64,000 nucleotides of DNA from Blumeriella jaapii (taxonomy: Eukaryota; Ascomycota; Leotiomycetes; Helotiales; Drepanopezizaceae): positions 930,001-994,000 of the forward strand of contig VWND01000076.1 in NCBI GenBank assembly GCA_009599575.1. The letters are read 5' to 3'. This document shows, in pieces, positions 1 through 9,659 of this stretch. The notes below the pieces were generated by a model. That model was not told where the DNA came from. It worked only from the letters and a program-made list of their open reading frames with translations, and made no database searches. Each line of letters opens with the position of its first letter. The stretch's first letter is position 1. The translations under genes and the position numbers were made by a program.

Positions 1-1095
1 TCAACAACACGACACTTCAAGTGCTTCTACACAAGAGGCCTTGAAGCTTGGGAAAGATCGGATATCGCCTTCTGTTCATGAAAAACAACGCACATGCGCC
101 AGAAAATACACAACAACGCGCAGCTTTGGACAGGCTAGAGGAGCGACCATCGAACATCACTGGTGAATAGAACAAGCGTGAGCAACCTGACGTTTCGTAC
201 CTAATCAAACACCACACATCAAATGCCTTTCCAAGAAAGGGATTGCAAGATGGCAAAGTCTTGCTCTGGTCTTGGGATGAATAGAAACACGGCAAGATAT
301 AAAACACAGCGCAGCTAGAGGCAGTATCAGCGATGACTCGGGCACAAAGAGCGCAGCCCCAAAAGAACACAGGTCGTGTATGATTTCAGGCTCCTTGGCT
401 CTGTACGAAGCCACCTAGGAAGATCTCGTCCGCCCCAGGGAGGTGAGCATTGTTCTGAAGATCAGGACTCCGCAGACTCGGGCTGTTGGGGAGAGCTCGT
501 CAAGTAGAACGACCACCGGCGTCACCAGCTGGTGGGACCGTAGAACGCAGCCTCTCAAGGGAAGCCTGGGCCACTCTTGCATAGCGAGCAGTGAGTTTCA
601 GAGATACCGCTTCGGGCGCCCATGCTTAAATAAGCATCTCCCGGCGGAAGGAGGCTCTTTCCCTGTCCGTTTTCGGAAGGGGCACTGCCCGCGTAGCGCA
701 TGCTAAGCGAGCACCCGAACGGCGCGCGGTGTGCGTGTTCGCGTCCGTCGCTTGGCTCTGCCGGCTTCCACAGAGAGCATCGTGATCGGGGCCAACATCA
801 GCGGGTGCAGCTGTGACTCGGCCTCCCACGGCAACGACAACGTTGGCTCGGGGCTGGGAAATCCAACTGGCTCCAGCAGATCGCTGTCCCGTCCCTCGAA
901 AGTGACCAGCTAATAGTAGGCTGCCTTTGATCCTGCTCGTCGTCGCATGCCGCTTGTTGGGGAGCGTCTCAATGAAACAGAGCAGAAAGAACTTCAGGGC
1001 ATGGTACGTGTGGTGAAAGCAGAAGGGAATGGATCTCGCACGACCCACTGACCTATTTTCTAGATACAGGATGCTATAGTACTCGTACGAATAGC
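1..1095. other. Left flank without a recognisable gene
   Basis: I see no supportable gene here. The open frames are short, overlap one another on both strands and carry no family motif I recognise. Base composition is ordinary, unlike the AT-rich block that starts near 1200. The stretch ends at the target duplication of the DNA-transposon-like element. Confidence 0.5.
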
Positions 1096-1101
1096 TACCT
1101 A
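1096..1101. repeat. Left target-site duplication TACCTA
   Basis: TACCTA lies immediately outside the left inverted repeat and is repeated exactly outside the right one at 9654-9659. This is the expected scar of transposon insertion. Confidence 0.7.
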
Positions 1102-1153
1102 CCTTAGCAGAGCAAGCCGGGTTTTTGGAACGGTGGGGCGGGCCGTGTAGCAG
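1102..1153 (+). repeat. Left terminal inverted repeat, 52 bp
   Basis: This sequence equals the reverse complement of 9602-9653 at all 52 positions. It begins CCTTAGCAGAGC and ends CCGTGTAGCAG. Perfect identity suggests a fairly recent insertion, or escape from RIP because the repeat is short. Confidence 0.88.
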
Positions 1154-1443
1154 ATCTACACGGTTCTACACGGTTAACCACTATCCTTGATCACAGTTCG
1201 GTTTATAATTTTTAAACCGTATAGAAATTTTAAACCGTGTAAAAACCGTGTAGAAACCGTTTAGAACGCATTTTATTGAAACAGCTAGCAAAAGGCTGCA
1301 TACAGCTAATAAAGGAATGCATGAAGCTAGTAAGGGGTAAAAGCAGGGGTAAACGCTAGTATATATTTGTGGCGGTGCGCCTTATTTCGTTTTATATATT
1401 ATTACTAATCGGGACTAAGCCTTATTTCCGTCCACTTTCATTT
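1154..1443. other. Left arm of TIR element with CCGTGTAG-type subterminal repeats
   Basis: Several degenerate copies of the 8-mer CTACACGG or CCGTGTAG lie between 1140 and 1265, in both orientations. The rest is AT-rich and non-coding. Similar repeats occur in the right arm at about 9525-9615. Confidence 0.55.
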
Positions 1444-1594
1444 TGCGCCTGTCGCCCCCGCCCTTTTGCGCCTGTCACCCCCGCCTTTCTGCGCCTATCA
1501 CCCCCCCGCCCTTCTGCGCCTGTCGCCCTTCTGCGCCTGTCGCCCTTCTGCGCCTGTCGCCCTTCTGCGCCTGTCGCCCTTCTGCGCCTGTCGC
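1444..1594. repeat. 17-bp minisatellite inside the TIR element
   Basis: The unit is CTTCTGCGCCTGTCGCC. Near-perfect tandem copies run from 1511 to 1594, preceded by degenerate copies from about 1444. One more partial unit follows the retrotransposon at 8950-8971, so the retrotransposon landed inside this array. The open frames across it are repeat artefacts. Confidence 0.85.
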
Positions 1595-2007
1595 TGTCAG
1601 AAACCAACATCACGTGTATAAGTCAGGTGATCCGCCAAAACCCTCTGCCTCCTACCAATCCTCGAATAGTACTTTCTGCGGATAGGCCGTGGGGGCCGGA
1701 TAGTATTGTAAGGGCTGGAAATAATATTTAAGTAAAATATTTTATAGGAGTGATTGCTAAAAAACCAGTTATTAGAATTATATTAAAAAAGATAAAAAAA
1801 GATCGGGATAAAAGCTGAAAAAGCATATTAAATAAAGCTCGCCTGGTTTCCTAGGAAATACTTTTTTCGAGGATTTCACCCTTCCTTTTGTACTTATACA
1901 CGCCTTTTATTAAAAATATAAAAAGTAAAAATCAGTTTGACTATCAACCCAATCTTATTTGAGCTTTATTATCTGAACTAGTATTTCTCTGCTTTTCAAT
2001 TTTTATA
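1595..2007 (+). repeat. 5' LTR, 413 bp
   Basis: It begins TGTCAG and ends in TTTATA (the 3' LTR ends in CTTACA). It aligns end to end without obvious gaps with 8537-8949. The differences I read are transitions (C/T or G/A), and each copy is mutated at different places, as expected if RIP hit both LTRs. Confidence 0.9.
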
Positions 2008-2199
2008 TTCTGATTTCTTTTTACCTACCGAAACAGCAGTTCGATACTATTAAAACAACCTTTTATTATACTATTATATTTACATCGTTATTATCGATAT
2101 TATAGCTTTTCGCATTCGCAGAAAACAGGCACTTTCAGCTACTTAAGAAAACCCAGCACTTTCGGCTGCTCAGGAAGATTTCGTACTATCGTTTTCCTT

Positions 2200-3600
2200 A
2201 ATATCACCAGCCTCACCAAAGATCGAAAATACTCTATCATCAGGGCGCGACGACTCCTCAATTCCTTTTATCGAAAAAATTATTAAAAGGCCACGCTCAA
2301 AGCGATTCGGAAAGACTTTCCATCGAAACTTTGATTTATTTGGCTAATAAACGAATCCGCGTCGAACAAAAAAAAAACGATAAACGTAAAAGAGTAAAAG
2401 AAATACGAGCTAAAATAAAGCAGAAAAAAACTGAAAAAAAGATCTACGAAATAATTAAAAAATTCGAAAAAATTAAAAGACGCCGAAACGAATTCCGAAA
2501 AAAAATTAAACAATTCCAACGAAAACTTAACGCTTTCGAAAATATCGAAAAAAAGGTTTTTATATCTTTTAATATCGCCCCAATTGAAAAAAGACAGAAA
2601 ATAACCCAAGCCGGCGATTATTATAAAATATTTTCGAAATACTACGATAACAATATCTATTGAAAACGATTTAGCATTTTTTTTAAGCATATTATACCTT
2701 TTGTAAAAAACACAGCGAATTCGAGCCGAAAAGCACCAAAAATAAAAGATTTCCTAATATATCGAAGGAAAAATACTAAAAAAGCTTAATTTTTTATTCG
2801 GCGTGCAGAACGAAGCTTTCGTTAAAATAAAAAAATAATATTTTGTACCGATCAAAAAAAAATTAACGCCTGTGTTTTAATCTTCGACGATAAAATAAAA
2901 AAAAAGTAAACCGGATACAAACGACGTTTTACGAATATTCGAATTATATAAAACGATTTCAAAAGATAAATATTAAACTTTTTGATAAATACGAAAAATC
3001 GAAAAATCGCGGCCTCGAATTTATACGATAAAACGAAGCAAAAAAAGCATAAATCAATTAACGATTTCGTTGCTTATTTGAATAATTTCGAATAACAGTT
3101 GTAAATAATAAACGATACGACTAAAAAGAAAATGCTTTTCGCAAAACTCCGATTTACTTTTCGAAAAGAAATTATTAAACGAAGCAATATTGCAGCTATA
3201 AGCTCGTACGAAAAATTGATATTAATCGCTCGTTGTATCGAAAATGCTAATAAAATTATCAGCGACGAAACGAAAAATAATAAACGACGAGACGAACGCA
3301 AAAAAAAAAAGAAAAAAAAAACTTATATTTACGATTAAAGCCCAAAAGCTAAAACAGATATATACCGTTTTCGATTCGAAAATACGTTATAAAGAAAAAA
3401 ACGAAAGCGAAAAAACGATAATTTTAACAAAATCCTTTGAAATCCTAGAACTTTTAACGACTTTTTTTACTTTTCGAAATGCAATCGCTGCCAAAAGGAA
3501 AAGCATCGTATAGCTAATTGTCCAAAAGTCGAATGCTATAAATGCAACAGAAAAAAACATATAATTTTAAATTACTCCGAAGCTAACAAATCTAAAAATT
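2200..3600 (+). pseudogene. gag remnant of the retrotransposon
   Basis: Charged, lysine-rich, coiled-coil-like frames (for example 2331-2663 and 3132-3338) are separated by stops. At 3480-3521 a frame reads a CCHC zinc knuckle, C-x2-C-x4-H-x4-C (CNRCQKEKHRIANC), followed by a partial second C-x2-C at about 3533. The knuckle fixes this as nucleocapsid. The start of gag cannot be set because of the mutations. Confidence 0.7.
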
Positions 3601-3649
3601 CGGAAAAAGCTTCCGTTCGATTTTAATTTCGTCGCTGCTAATAAAATCG

Positions 3650-6600
3650 AACGAAAAAAAAAAGCAGAAAATAATAATTTCAGTCGAAATTAAAAAAGCT
3701 AAAAGCGAAACTCGTACGAAACGAGCTTTTATCGATTACGGCGCGAAAAAAAACTGCGTAATCCAAAAGTTATTAATTGAATATAAATAAAAACCAATTC
3801 AAAAACGTATTAATTTATCTACGGTTGAAAAAAAAAAAATAATTATTTACGATACGCATACGCAACTTATTCGCGCTATTAATAGTTATGAAATAACTAA
3901 AGAAATACAAAACGATTTCGTGGCTTGCGATATAAATATTCCAAAGGTTTTATTTATTTTAAGATTCCTTTGGTTGCGAAATATCGATTCCGCTATAAAC
4001 TTTCGAGCTAAATCGTGGCGATATTTAATCGAACGCTTACAATTTAATTTCGTTATAATCAAACGTTTTAAAAAAAAATCCAAAAAAAAACAAGCGTTTT
4101 ATATCGTTTTGAAAAAAGCTACTGAAAAACAGCATTAATTATCTTTTAAATACGACGACTACGCCGACGTATTCGACGATACCGCCGCGGTTATTCTAGT
4201 TTTTTACTATTTTATAAAGTATCGAATAAATCTCGCGGAAAAAAAAGACCCTTTTTAAAAACCAATCTACTTTTTGTCGGAATCTGAACTTACCGAATTA
4301 CGCGAATATCTCGATTCGAATTTAAAAAAAGGTTGGATAAAAAGGTTTATTAGCTCTGCCGGCGCACCGGTAATATTTATACCGAAAAAAAACGGAAGTT
4401 TACGATTATACGTCGATTATAAAAGTCTAAACGCAATTACGGTTAAGAATCGAATTCTTTTACCTCTTATAAGCGAAACTTTGGATCGTTTGAAAAAAGC
4501 TAAAATATTTATCAAGCTAGATTTTATTTGGGCGTATCACCGCTTTCGAATAAAAAAGAAAGATAAATGAAAAACTGCGTTTCGCATTCGTTACGAACAT
4601 TTCGAATACTGCGTATTACTTTTCGGCTTTTCGAACGCATCAGCAACTTTTTAAGCATATATTAATCAAGCTTTAATCGGTTTAATAAATATTACGTATG
4701 TAATTTACTTCGACGATATTTTAATATTTTCCGAAAACCCCGACGATTACACAAACGCGGTAAAAAAAGTTTTCGAAAAACTCCGTGCTAATAAATTTTA
4801 CGGAAATCTGAAAAAATATGCTTTCGATACGAATACGATTAAGTTTTTAAGCTTCGTCGTTATTTCTACGAGAATTAAAATGGACCTAAGGAAAATAAAT
4901 AATATTCGGAAATGGCCCTTTTTTATTACGTGGCGAAATATTCAAGTGTTTTTGGGTTTTACCAACTTTTACAAACGTTTTATTAAAAACTACGTTAAGC
5001 TTTGCCGATTTATTATAAATCTTTTAAAAAAGATGTAATAAAAAAAAATATCGGGCCCTTTTCGTTTCTTATTCGAAGCGAAGCTCGCTTTTTTACTTTT
5101 AAAAGAAAAGTTTTGCTAAGCACCGATTTTACGCCATTTCGATTTTCGATTAAAAATCCAAATCGAAACAAACGTTTCGAAATTCGTTATAAGCGGAATA
5201 TTATTCCAATTGTTCGAAAAAAATGCGAGGGCACGTTAGTATCCTATCGCGTATTATTCGAAAAAGCTTTTTTCTATAAAACAAAAATACGAAGTCCACG
5301 ACGCTAAGCTAATAGCTATAATTTACGCTTTTAAATAATAAAGCTAATATTTACGTAGCGCTTTTAACGTTATTATTATGCGTACAAATTATTACAATTT
5401 GAAATACTTTTTTACGAAAAAACGTTTAAACGGACGCCAAGCGAAATGGACCGACGAGCTAGCTGAATACGATTTTGCAATCGAATATAAAACAAAAGTT
5501 TCTAACCCGGCGGATAGTTTTTCCCGCCGGCCAGATTTAAAAAAAGATTTAGAAAAAAATAACGAACAGCTGTTTACGCTGCATCGTAAGCTAAAATTAG
5601 CTTATTTAAGAAATTTTAAAATATTTTCCGCAGTAGAAACACGTCTAAAATCGGAATATGGACCATTTCGCGCCGATAAGTATTCGGAACTTTTATTAAC
5701 GGGATCAAAAGGTAAAAAACAAACGGAAAGGAGCCAAATAAAAGACTTTTTCGCCGAATTATTCTTTGCTAATATTATTAATTGCAAATAATATATATCA
5801 CGGAGCGTAGCCGTTGTATTATTACAATCCGAAACGGCTAATAACGAGCTAGCAGAACCGATTTACAAAACTATTTTTAAATTGCAAAAATCTAATTTTT
5901 TTATATTATAAAAAACGTACGAATCGGCCTCGCAAAGCAGTCGAGCCGGATCCGAAAAACACTGGCGTATAGGCCAAAATAAATTACTACGTTACAAAAG
6001 ACGTGCGTATATTCCGAATAAAAACGCTATTAAAAGCGAGATATTAAAAATTAATTACGACGATCCGACCGCCGGCCATTAAAGCTTTCGGCGAACGCTA
6101 AAACTGGTCGAAAAAAAGTATTTCTGGCCTGGTTTACGAAGCGACGTAAAACGTTACGTTAATACGTATGGAAAGTGCTAAAAAGGCAAGCCTAGAAAGC
6201 ACCGACCTTATAGCGAATTAGCCTTTTTTTCGATTCTTACGAAACCTTGGGAAAAGATAATTATAAATTTTATTACGAATTTACTTTTTAGCAAAAAACG
6301 AAATCGTATTTACGATTCGATATTCGTTATAATAAACCGATATACGAAGTTGTCGAAATATATACCGATATAAAAAACGATTTTAGTCCCAAATTTGGCT
6401 GAAATATTTATATAATACGTTTACAAAGATTTTGGCTGCTTTAAAGAAATTATTACAAACAAAAGGTCAGTTTTCACTAGTAAATTCTGGTTTTCAGTAA
6501 TATTTTATCTACAAATACGACGTCGATTAACACCGCTTTCCATTTTCAAACCGATAGCCAAACGGAACGTTAAAATCAAGTTTTAAAATTTTATTTTCGC

Positions 6601-7315
6601 ACGTATTGCGATTATCGACAAAACGATTAAGCTACGAAGCTTGCTTTAGCCGAGTTTACGTATAACAATTCGATACACGCTTTTACGGATTCTATTCTTT
6701 TTCGCATATTATACGGCTTTCACCCAGAACTTGGCAGCAACGTCGAAAGCGACGTCGTAAAAAAAAAAGTACCGTCAGCGGAAAAACGAATTAAAATATT
6801 GCAAAAAAAAAAAAAAATATTTAGTAAAAAACTAAAAAAAGCCAACGCGAATCACAAAAGGTTTTACAACGCTAAACACAAAAAAACTAGATTTCAAGTA
6901 AGCGATAAAGTATTATTATCGATTAAAAACTTTCGACAGCTGCGATTTTTTCGAAAGCTTTTAAATAAATATCTAAAGCTTTTCAAAATCAAACGAATTA
7001 TATACGAATACGGCCAAGCTTATTAATTCGAACTTTCTTTTTAATATCGTATTTACGATACTTTCTACGTTTTTCTATTAAAACCTTGGCAAAATCGGAA
7101 CGACACCGAGCCGAAGAATAATATAATAAAACTTCAAAAACCCGAAAAATACGAAATTAAATTAATATAAGTTTATAAAAATACAAAAAAGGGCCGATAT
7201 TATTTGATGCGATAAAAAGGCTATTTATCAAGCGAAAATTTCTGGAAGCCAGAAAACCATTTTACGAACGCAAAAAAAATTGTAAAAAAATACTTAAAAA
7301 ATACGACAAATGATA
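3650..7315 (+). pseudogene. pol remnant: protease, RT, RNase H, integrase, chromodomain
   Basis: The polyprotein can be read across several frames and stops. A protease-like FIDYGA lies near 3728. Reverse transcriptase runs from about 4274, including the YFDDI catalytic region (usually Y-x-DD) near 4710. RNase H follows, with STDFTPF near 5120 and KYEVHDAKLIAI near 5285. The RNase H/integrase linker is at 5378-5791 (RQAKWTDELAEYDF, ADSFSRRPDL). The integrase H2C2 remnant is at about 6060-6180 and the core start (PWEKIIINF) near 6245. A chromodomain-like stretch (RYYLMR, a stop, then KGYLSSENFWKPE) lies at about 7190-7265. Many stops are TGA or TAA where Trp or Gln is expected, in line with RIP. 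Confidence 0.85.
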
Positions 7316-7319
7316 ATAA

Positions 7320-8530
7320 CGGAGCAGTAACGAATGCGCGCCGTAAAAGCAAAAAGAAAACAAAAACATTTAGAAAACCTTAGAACCGCCGCTAAGTTAA
7401 TTTATTTTTATCGTTATTTTTTTTCTTATCGTTATCGCTATTTTTTTCAGATTCAAAAGCAGCGGCAAGCTAAAAAAAAAATTAATATTAAACGAATTCG
7501 CAAAATATTCGATTTATTTTAATTAAAGCTTTTACGATAATCGTAGTCGAATCCTGAATTGCAATTACGATATTTTCGTAGAAATCCAGAATTTAATTTA
7601 ACTGATTAAAATAGATCCGAGCGACGTTTTCGAAACATCGAAAAATACGTTTTATATTAGCGTCGTTAAAAAAAAAGGCCGGCGCAGCCAAAGCTTTTAA
7701 AACAGCAGCAGCCGCTAAACCGGCAGGAACGGGCGCAGCAGCAGCGGCGGCAGTCCGAGCCGCGGCGCGATTCGCACGACTTCCGATTATTATAAAAGCC
7801 GAAGCGTTACTCTTTTTTAAACGATTTATATAAACGTCGTAAATAATAAAATCGATAAAAGTTTTAGCAAAAGCTTTGGCCTCGGCAGCAAAAAAAGAAA
7901 AAGCGGCAGCGGCTGTAATAGCATCGAAACGATTTATAAAATCGTTAAAATCCGCGAAAAGTATTTGCGCTTCGATAGCGCGTGCGGCAGGAACCTGTAG
8001 CTAATTAAAAGCGAATCCGAGTAAAAATCTAAAAGATTTACAAAAAAGCATTAAATATGCGAAGCTTTGCAGCGGTTGCATTTTACGCTGAAAAGCTCGA
8101 AAACGCAAAAAGGCAAAAAGTCCGCTGTAATGCTTTCGCGTAAAATCAGACGGGCGCATCGAAAGCAAATAAAAGTCAAAAGCATTTTGAAAATTCGCGG
8201 CGAACGCGGCGAGAAGCAATTGATTAAAATAAAAAAAAGCTGACGAAAAAAAAAAAAAATAAAAAAGAAAAAAAAAAAGTTAAGCAGAAAAATAGCGGCC
8301 ATTTTAAAAAAAAAAGCCTTTTCAAACGAAAATGCGAGCGCTACCGAAAACAAAAAAAACAAAACAATAGAACAGCCATAATTCACGACCAAAAGCGGAC
8401 GAAACAGCTATAATTCACGACCGAAAGCGGAAGAAACCGCACGTTATTTCGAAGGCGTAACGTACGCTATATACGAAAGCATACGCATAAAAAAATCAAT
8501 CGCTTTTAGGAACCAAAGGTTTAAAAAAAG
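7320..8530 (+). other. Retrotransposon region between pol and the 3' LTR, function unknown
   Basis: About 1.2 kb follows the chromodomain, which is long for a Ty3/gypsy 3' region. It is AT-rich except for a GC-richer patch at about 7675-7790. That patch would encode an Ala-rich, Arg/Lys-containing peptide on the plus strand. Further Ala/Lys-rich frames continue to about 8220. It may be the remnant of an extra ORF, but no intact frame or family motif is visible. Confidence 0.45.
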
Positions 8531-8536
8531 AAGTAA

Positions 8537-8949
8537 TATCAGAAACTAATATTACGTATATAAATCAAATAATTCGCCAAAACCTTCTGCTTTTTACCAA
8601 CTTTCGAATAATACTCTTTGCGAATAGGCCGTAGGGGCCGGATAGTATTATGAGGGCTGAAAATGACATTTAAGTAAAACATTTTATAAGAATAATTGCT
8701 AAAAAACCAGTTATTAAGATTATATTAAAAAAAATGAAAAAAGGTCGGGATAAGGGCTGGAAAAGCATATTAAATGGAGCTCGCCTGGTTTTCTGGGAAA
8801 TACTCTTTTCGAGGGCTCCACCCCTCCTTTTGTACTTATATACGCCTTCTACTAAAAATGTAGAAGGTAGAAATCAGTCTGACTATCAACCCAACCTTAT
8901 CTGAGCTCTATTGTCTGAACTAGTGTTTCCCTGCCTTTCAATCCTTACA
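8537..8949 (+). repeat. 3' LTR, 413 bp
   Basis: Same length as the 5' LTR. It begins TATCAG, where the 5' copy has TGTCAG, which fits a G-to-A change in the conserved TG start. It is followed directly by the GTCGC duplication and a remaining minisatellite unit. Confidence 0.9.
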
Positions 8950-9601
8950 GTCGCCCTTCTGCGCCTGTCGCTATAACCGATTGAAAAACTTAATAATTGT
9001 AAATTTAATAATTAGTATAATATCTCAAATGAATAGCAGGTTATTTTCAACTTACTCGAGTTACAAAAACATATCGTGTAACGATACGTAAGCTGGAAAA
9101 CAAATAGCGAACGTACAAAAATACCTATAGTATAAGTTAGCGAAAAACGTTATTGAAAAAAAAAAAAGAAAATACCTGATTAACGCTGCCGAATTAATAA
9201 ACTATTAGTTTTATCAAAAAAGATTGTATAATATAAGTACGAAGTTAAAACGTTGTGATAATTGTGTTGTATTGCGATTGAGTTTTGGTCGTTAGTTATC
9301 GGAAGTAAAAAAACTTATTTGTATAAATTTGCAGCTTAGCGTAGACTTAGCGCAGCTACGCTTTCACGTGATTTTCACGTGATTTTTGGCCGCATTTTAT
9401 GGGTCTTTTGCCTTAGGCATATGAAAATATATGGGGCTGTGGGACTTAAGTGGGGCCCGAATAGAGCTTTAATAATGTATGCCTTAAGCATATATTCAGG
9501 CATATCTCATACTTTCGCTAAACGTATTCTACACGGTTTAAAATTTCTACACGATCACTGCACGGCCTAAGGCTGCTACACGATCATTGCACGGCCTAAA
9601 G
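8950..9601. other. Right arm of TIR element
   Basis: It starts with the second GTCGC duplication and a last minisatellite unit, then AT-rich non-coding DNA. A short tandem TTTCACGTGATTTTCACGTG lies near 9360. Repeated CTACACG and GCACGGCCTAA motifs at 9525-9600 resemble those of the left arm. There is no transposase-like frame. Confidence 0.55.
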
Positions 9602-9653
9602 CTGCTACACGGCCCGCCCCACCGTTCCAAAAACCCGGCTTGCTCTGCTAAGG
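9602..9653 (-). repeat. Right terminal inverted repeat, 52 bp
   Basis: Exact reverse complement of 1102-1153, followed directly by TACCTA (9654-9659). Confidence 0.88.
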
Positions 9654-9659
9654 TACCTA
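9654..9659. repeat. Right target-site duplication TACCTA
   Basis: Matches 1096-1101 exactly. Confidence 0.7.

Larger units (their letters stand above)
1595..8949 (+). mobile_element. Ty3/gypsy chromovirus-type LTR retrotransposon, RIP-degraded
   Basis: A 7.36-kb element with 413-bp direct LTRs (1595-2007 and 8537-8949) and a 5-bp target duplication GTCGC (1590-1594 and 8950-8954), as is usual for Ty3/gypsy. In order, the interior holds remnants of a gag zinc knuckle, aspartic protease, reverse transcriptase, RNase H, an integrase zinc-binding region, the integrase core and a chromodomain. All frames are broken by stops and the DNA is very AT-rich. A purine-rich stretch (AAAAAAAGAAG) just upstream of the 3' LTR is the likely polypurine tract. 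The element should be unable to move. Confidence 0.92.
1102..9653. mobile_element. TIR DNA-transposon-like element, split by a retrotransposon
   Basis: The two ends are perfect inverted repeats of 52 bases (1102-1153 and 9602-9653), starting CCTTAGCAGAGC. They are flanked by the direct repeat TACCTA at 1096-1101 and 9654-9659. Without the inserted retrotransposon the element would be about 1.2 kb. I find no transposase in what remains, so it is probably non-autonomous, MITE-like. Both subterminal regions carry many copies of CTACACGG or its complement CCGTGTAG, which could be transposase-binding repeats. The superfamily is not clear: the duplication could be read as 6 bp (TACCTA) or as only TA. 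Confidence 0.8.

Noticed and set aside
1096..9659. Starship-type giant mobile element
   Set aside because: Far too small, no tyrosine-recombinase captain gene, and the ends are long inverted repeats.
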